Positions 57,671 through 64,000 of a DNA stretch of 64,000 nucleotides are shown in pieces (positions within the stretch are counted from its first letter, which is position 1; the number at the start of each line of letters is the position of its first letter). The translations under genes and the position numbers were made by a program. The stretch comes from Gigaspora margarita (Eukaryota; Glomeromycota; Glomeromycetes; Diversisporales; Gigasporaceae): contig WTPW01000027.1 in NCBI GenBank assembly GCA_009809945.1, positions 326,378 through 390,377 on the forward strand, in the 5' to 3' direction. The notes beneath the pieces are model-generated. The model was not told the origin of the DNA. It saw only the letters and a program-made list of their open reading frames with translations, and searched no databases.

Positions 57671-58633
57671 CAGTTGAGCCTCCCTAAATCGGTATGCATA
57701 GTGGACAGGTTTGTATTAGTGTTCTGTCCCGTCAAAAAAATCCCAACCCGGGTCACCCGCGGGTGGGTCACCCGGGTGACCCGGGTGAACACTAGGTAAT
57801 AGAAAAATTCTGTCTACGGGTCACCCGCGGGTGGGTCACCCGGGTGACCCGGGTGAACACTAGGTAATAGAAAAATTCTGCTACGGGTCACCCGCGGGTG
57901 AGTCACCCGGGTGACCCAGGTGAACACTAGGTATAGTGTTCTGACCCGTCACAAAAATCCCAACCCGGATGACCCGGGTGAACACTAGAATATTGATAGA
58001 TAAAATTGGTAAGCTTAAACAAATTTAAGCAAATCATTATTAATTAATCAAAGCATTTCTAATTTAACATTAGATCTGCTCAGTATGTATGACTATCGTA
58101 TAAGTAGCAAGGCATAACAGGTATAGACGGCTCGTGCCAGAATTTAGAAAATGCGCACAGCCACAAAGTTAAAAGTACCCATTATACACGTGATGTTATG
58201 CGCATCAAATGATCAATTTGAATACGCCATCCAATAAGATTCAAGATTTTGTAAACAAAAGTTTGCCTGTTAACCATACACTTCGTACTTCGTACTACGT
58301 TCCTGGTACCCATACAGGTCACCCATGTGGGTGACTTGCAGGTTGACCCACGGGTGACCCGCGGGTTGACCCACGGGTGACCCGCGGGTCACCCGCGGGT
58401 TGACCACCCGGGTGGCCATAATTCAACCCGGGTCACCCGCCCACCCGCGGGTGACCCGGGTGAGACTTACCCGGGTCAGAACACTAGTTTGTATCAGTAT
58501 TGAGAGGTTATCGGATTTGAAATTATTATGAACTATTAGATTTATATAACAGAAACAGACTTAGTAGATTAATGTTTTATCCGATTTGACAGGTTATCGG
58601 TTTTGACAGGATCGGTTTTGGGAGGTTAAACTG
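57671..58633. mobile_element. TA-flanked MITE, CTGTCGGCCCTCCC family, copy 4, split by a CCCGGGT element
   Basis: CAGTTGAGCCTCCCTAAATC at the left and GGTTTTGGGAGGTTAAACTG at the right, flanked by TA. The inner phrase GACAGGTTATCGGTTTTGAC matches copy 1. A partial duplicate of the right end follows at 58634-58733. Confidence 0.85.
57717..58486. mobile_element. hAT-like element with CpG-rich GGGTCACCCGCGGGT arms
   Basis: 770 bp with ends TAGTGTTCTG and CAGAACACTA and 8-bp duplication GTTTGTAT (57709-57716, 58487-58494). The left arm is a minisatellite of about 70 bp repeated three times (57741-57955: GGGTCACCCGCGGGTGGGTC... AATAGAAAAATTCTG). The right arm carries the same motif in reverse. 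GC content is far above the surroundings. The inner ~350 bp has no ORF. Confidence 0.9.
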
Positions 58634-59742
58634 TATTAGTTTATATAACAGAAGCAGACTTGGTAGATTAATTTTTTATCAGGTTTGACAGGTTATCAGT
58701 TTTGATAGGATCGGTTTTGGGAGGTTCAATTGTATATGTATCATGCTGGATAGATATTAAAATAAATTTATCTCTATACAATGTACCCCCCTACACGAGC
58801 ACTCTGGGTACAGGAATGAGTTTGGGATATACCTGTGTACACAAGTCAAACTTTTACGGTAATTTAAAAATATGCTGTAGTTGGTGCTATTTGAATACAT
58901 GAATTGTACCGTGTAGTCATGGGCTGGATCTGGACTTCGAAATATTCCACCCAACCCGGCCCATGTGGAACCCTAATGAAAAGGTCTTCCCTTCAGAATA
59001 TAATTTTTTTTTAAATTTTGATGGTTTTGCTACGATAGAATTTAAAATCATGACTCAAATCCTTGCGACCTCATATTAAAGTTATAAAAATGGCGCAATT
59101 TCGTCGTTGTAATAGAAAAAATTTTCGGATTAAAGATCTATTATCTGTTATCAAGAAAGATTTATTATCAAAGTCTTAAATTATTAAAATCAACAAACAA
59201 GAATGTAGGTTATTAAATTATTAAAATCAACAAACAAGAATTAGGTTATTTCGTCAAGAAAATCAAGACTATGACATCAAATCAGAATCAAGATTTTGCA
59301 CACGTGCCGTACATGCTCCAGTATGTACATATGTAAGATGTAGAGTACAAAAAAATAATTTTTACTATGTTATGTTTATGCCAAGAAATAAGTTAAACGC
59401 AAATATATACATAGTATAACTTTAGTGTAATGTAAACATACTAATTTAGGAAATTTGACTCCGAAAGTTTTGGCCTGCCTGTTAAGTTACAAAGCGAAAG
59501 AAAATTAAAATTTAAAATCAATTAAAAAATTAAAAATTATGTGATTACAATTACAGTAATTAAATTTTTTAAATTTGTTCGACAAAAATAAATGATCATA
59601 TGTATTTCGTTGGCTAAAACTTTCTCCGTAAAACCTAATAAAATTTAATTCGTTAAGAACTATTTATCCGATTTACCTCATGTATAAAAACGCAATAATT
59701 CTCACAAATTACTCATATATATATATATATATGTATATGTAT

Positions 59743-60966
59743 ATGAAACTATTTATCTTCGTCACTCTTTTGATTATCTTTTTTACTGGGACCGGAACCT
59801 ATTTTGACCGTATCATTTCAAAACCAAGACTATTCTAAGGCAATCAAAAAAATTCTTAATTGACGAGCTTATATAAAAGTGCTAAAGGTCTTCTTATAAC
59901 TGATTAGGCCACGCAAAATTAATTTTTTCGTTTTGCATTATTCGTAGACCTATTTTTTCAATTTTGCAATTTTTTTTTTTTTTTAGATCCCAAATGTGCC
60001 AATTGTTTGATTTTTGACATTATTTTTTTCCCGTTATTCTCATCCGGTGTCACCAGATGGAGACTAATTTTTCGTAATTGTCCGATAGGACTGAAGGAAA
60101 AATATGACTTCTGACCCAATTTTTTGGTTCCTTGTTGTGCAAAATGAAAAATTAACCTTGCATAACCTTAGATGTGATTCCATGTAATGCAAAACGAAAA
60201 ATCAACTTTGCGTGGCCTTATGACGCAGTTGCTCATCCATCTGAGGTACTTTACTCTTTTTATGAATTTCATATTTGAAAATATATGTCTATATATATAT
60301 ATAATAATAATAAATTATTTGTTCTTTTATATCCCATTTACGTAGCCATGATTTATGGTTCAATTGTTGGTATTACGGATGATGGTGATTATAATATAAT
60401 TGGACAAAACTTAATTGATCTTGAAGCCAAAGGCATCACTTGGAAAGTTACATGGAGAACTATAGTAAGTGTATTAATATAATCATGTTTTGTTTTTAAT
60501 TTCTATTCACATTTATATTATTTTGTAGCCTGCGGCGTTTGTTTTACTGGTGACAATTGTCCGCTGTCACTAATCTTTATGCAAGAAAGCACAATCCTTT
60601 GATTTTTATGCAAGATATAAACACACACCCTATTCGTTGCACTAATATAGTTGATTCCTCCCAACTTGATATTGACATAAACAATAATTCAGTACGACAA
60701 TACGTACAACAAGACGACAGTCATGATACTAGTCTAAACTCTGCGATGATTTGGTTCCAAGTTTGGTTTGGGACGAAGCTGTAACTTCAAAGCTAATCAA
60801 GCCGCCGCTGTTCTTTACGGCACTCCCGTCAAGCCTCCAACAAATCATCAAGATTCTACCCCTTATAATAATTATTCATTCATAGCTGCTGTTGAAAAAA
60901 ATTGGTATTTGGGATGTTTAAAAAATGATTATACCTACATTTGCTAAATACCTAGTACATCCTTAA
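59743..60966 (+). pseudogene. Phosphoesterase pseudogene, duplicate of the gene at 52908-53921
   Basis: ATGAAACTATTTATCTTCGT opens the same signal peptide, shortened by about six codons. Then FDRII is followed by a deletion that removes the VIFEN block, a TAA, and a 311-bp MITE in exon 1. Exon 2 (about 60348-60464: AMIYGSIVGITDDGDYN) and exon 3 (about 60530 on: ARKHNPLIFMQDIN, DDSHDTSLNSAMIWFQVW) remain readable, with slips; both introns keep their splice signals. The end (KYLVHP, TAA 60964-60966) matches. The H of DGHD is kept but G is S. Confidence 0.9.
59907..60217. mobile_element. PIF/Harbinger-like MITE, GGCCACGC family, in a phosphoesterase exon
   Basis: GGCCACGCAAAATTAATTTT at the left and AATCAACTTTGCGTGGCC at the right; TTA on both sides (59904-59906, 60218-60220). 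The left-arm gene shows the empty site (AATTATGACGCAGTTG), proving the TTA duplication. Confidence 0.93.
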
Positions 60967-61475
60967 TGTCACGATAGTGTCATAATTGTTATGTGATACG
61001 CATTAATGTTTTCAGTTTATTTTACTGCTCTATTTTATTTTTATAAATTACATTATTGTATTCATTATATCAAATTTGTATATTACTTATTTTTTAGTCG
61101 AACTATTGATCATGAATTCGTTTATAGGAAGTACGAAAGAGCTCCAAAATTTCATCTTTTTCGACTATACAACTTTCTCTTTATTTAGTATAACTCATTA
61201 TTACCTTATCATATATTTATATTTTTTTCTTGGAATATTGGCATTTTTATTGGTAGAAAAAAGCATAAAATATTTATGCTATATATATATATCGAATACA
61301 CGTAATTACATATATTCGCCACTAATAATGTAAAAAATTATAACTTTTTTACCTTCAAATAAAGAAATTCGACTTACCTAATTTTTTGTAAATTTAATAT
61401 ACCAGATATGAAATTTATTGGTGCTTCATTTGCGTTCAAAAACGGCTTGACAAAATAACTCGAATTTATTTAGAT

Positions 61476-64000
61476 ATATATACTAATTATCTGCAGTTGC
61501 TTTGCTACGTAAAAAAACTTAAAAAATATTTATTTTTATAAATACTTAAAAATAAATTTTTAAGTTATTTATTTAGTTAATAAAATAACAAATAATATAA
61601 AATATGCCTAGGTGATTAGCATCATAAGTTACACAAACTATTTATTTATATTTAGATCGATCATATTTTAGTGATGTATCGTTTACATGACCAATTTATT
61701 CACGTACAGTATAGATAGTATGTTATATGAGTGTTATTAAAAAATTTTTTGAATTTTATATTTATCGAATTTTCTGTGTTGTGGGAATTGAAACTACATC
61801 GTCTGGAAATTTTCAAAGTCTGTTGATTCGAACTACTGAGGATGTTTACTAACGCACCAAATATCGAACTAATAAGAAAGGGAAAGCTATAAAAACGATA
61901 CTTTCGGGTACTGAGTATCATCATGTGACAACAAGTGATCAGTTAACATTACGATATTAATGGCGGAACAATGAGATGTAACTTAACAAATGTAGTATAT
62001 TCAATTTTAATAATTTTCGTGTGGGTTCGCAATCGGCCTATCCTATGCTAACATAGCTCAAATATCAAGACATTTCAGTTCACCGACGACGAACACAAGA
62101 GACAATACCACTCAATTTATTAATTATAGTAAACGTTCAATTGATCAAAACGATGCAACTTCCTTTGGCCCTTCTTTTACAAGGTATATATATTCAATTG
62201 TATACTATTACCCGGTTGCACATATAAATAGAATAGACTTACACAACGCGTTGTTCTAGGGCGCTAAATGATAGGCAAAATTCTCGCATACAGTATGTGT
62301 AATATACGCGGCACAACACTAACCATACTATTACTATTATGGTAAGGTAGTAGTGGATTACCGTACGTACGTACGTGCGTGATAAAAGTAAGCTCTGGTA
62401 ATACGAATCTGTTCTTTGCAATTTTTTTTAAAAAAAAATTTCCCGCGACTATAGACTTATACGTTTCCCTGTAATAAAAAAAGGATAGTGAAAGTCATAT
62501 GTTACTTACGCATGTATTACATGATTATAAATGTTTGCTATATATGTACAATTGATGTCATTGATGAAAGTCTTATAACAAGAAAGCGTATTTGTTACAA
62601 AACTACACAAGCTTACCAAGTTCTGGGATCGACAATTTTATAACAATTTTAAAAAAAGCTATAAAATGTAAATTTAAAATATCAATATCCAGAGTCATAA
62701 TGCAGTATATAGACCAGAATAAATTTCGCTTGAAAATATTCACCCAAACTATTATAAAAGTAAGCACATGTTTATTGTTAACGATTTTAATGTATTGTTA
62801 TAAAAAAAGCTTACCAAAGATCGTTCTATAGCATAAACAAAAATACGAATCGAATAAGCCAAGAAATATTCAACTTAAAGCGACTTTTTACTGATAAAAC
62901 TCTATTAATATTTGTGGTGCATTATATTAGCATAAGAAGATGATTGTAAGTTCAAAAGTTTAAGTGAATCAAAAATATATGTGAAACTGCAATGAGTTAA
63001 AGTTTCAGAAAGCGTTCTAGTTGTATTAGTAAACTTAAAATTTGAATATAGTCAAGCCATTATTAATGGTAATAGCGAGTATTATTGATTTAACATTTTT
63101 TGTTATAAAATGTATTGGTTTTAAACTTTTAAATAAAATATATATATATTTAATTTGGTGTGGTAGTTTTCACACAAAAAGTAATTTTGTGACTCCAATT
63201 TTTTTTGCAAACCCCTGTATGTTCTAGTTGTTATTGGGTTTACTACGTTGTAGTCCCAGTACTCTGCTACTTTGTGTAGCATAAAATGTGTGTAAGCTGT
63301 ATTTTCTTTGTATACTTTTATTTCGTGCCTTCGTCGTTATTTTTATTTGTTGTATTAAGAAAGCTGAACCTAATTCTTATTCTACTTCGATCTGTGTAGA
63401 ATTATTTTTAAAATAAGGAATTAACAACAATTAATAAAGAATCCTATACTCGTAACTTTATATATTCAACATTAATGAGAATATGACTTATTGAAAAGCA
63501 GCAGATAATGTTAAATCCGAAAGCTAGGTATTATACAATACTAGTGCGATAGGTGCCATTTCATGCCACCTACCTTCTTTAGTATGTATTTTTTTTGCTT
63601 TACATTTATTAAAAAAGGTGGCGTTTACTATATTATTTTGGGGAATTTACATATCGGAACCAAAATTTGAAAATAATTATGAATGAGGGCCCAACTTAAA
63701 AATATTTATTTATAAAGGCCTAATTTTTGAAAATATTACAATACTGACCCAAATGTAATCACGGGATTGTTTCATCATAATATTGCAACAATCACTCGCT
63801 TCACATGAAATTGTGGTTAAAGAAATTACATACGGTTATCAACTTTTATTCGTAATAAGCATTTATTTATTTAAACTTTTTTTTTTTTTTTAAGAATATG
63901 TTAAGAGAATCATAATAATTATACAAATTCATTTAAAGAAAGATCGTTACATTGTAATTTTTAGATGTATAGCATAAAGGCAGTGTTTATATGAACGGAA
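61476..64000. other. Gene-free right end of the window
   Basis: No gene recognised; the frames at 61700-61924, 62239-62421, 62592-62831 and 63042-63227 have no recognisable motif. Minor features: an ACGT microsatellite near 62362-62380, a TAGGTGCCATTTCATGCCACCTA hairpin at 63551-63573, and about three ~31-bp TTTGAAAATATTA repeats at 63656-63750. Confidence 0.5.

Larger units (their letters stand above)
58985..61475. repeat. Right arm of the inverted segmental duplication
   Basis: Plus-strand counterpart of 52327-55266: same upstream flank, gene, and 3' flank up to GACAAAATAACTCGAATTTA near 61450. It carries the 311-bp MITE (59907-60217) that the left arm lacks. Confidence 0.85.

Noticed and set aside
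61795..61835. tRNA suggested by GATTCGAAC
   Set aside because: The flanking bases cannot form a T stem and no cloverleaf fits.

Overview
The window is very AT-rich eukaryotic DNA. It has short GT-AG introns, Sel1-repeat plus protein-kinase coding sequence, a phosphoesterase with a signal peptide, and a dense layer of short nested transposons. This combination fits the repeat-rich genome of an arbuscular mycorrhizal fungus (Glomeromycotina, Rhizophagus-like). The organism is inferred from gene style; no rRNA, tRNA or other marker gene was found. Only two loci look like host genes.

Layout. (1) 1-9671: a Ty3/gypsy LTR retrotransposon on the minus strand, complete except that the window cuts its left (3') LTR. 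Read through its stops it carries gag, protease, a block of zinc knuckles, a coiled-coil linker, reverse transcriptase, RNase H, integrase and an extra ORF that runs into the polypurine tract. Nearly all in-frame stops can be explained as C-to-T changes, mostly CGA to TGA. (2) 9672-13500: AT-rich intergenic DNA with MITEs and an array of ~197 bp hairpin repeats. (3) 13533-16342: a five-exon Sel1-repeat/protein-kinase gene with a 20-nt microexon, an assembly gap inside the Sel1 repeats, and one apparent frameshift in the kinase. (4) 17500-22624: remains of further Sel1 sequences, interrupted by transposons. (5) 22600-51900: almost gene-free, made of non-autonomous elements, foldbacks, palindromic satellites and minisatellites. 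(6) 52327-61475: an inverted segmental duplication. Its left arm carries a three-exon secreted phosphoesterase (minus strand) with one frameshift; its right arm carries a decayed copy (plus strand). (7) 61476-64000: nothing recognised.

Mobile DNA. Comparing element ends with flanking bases gives at least nine inverted-repeat elements with 8-bp target duplications (hAT-like), five with TTA/TAA duplications (PIF/Harbinger-like) and about eight flanked by TA (Tc1/mariner-like). I saw no transposase ORF for any of them, so they must have been moved in trans. Several are nested, and in three places (a Sel1 pseudogene, the phosphoesterase promoter, and a phosphoesterase exon) the pre-insertion sequence can be inferred. 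No CRISPR array, bacterial operon or tRNA was seen. The nearest things to a new system are the extra retrotransposon ORF and the families of tandem palindromic repeats.
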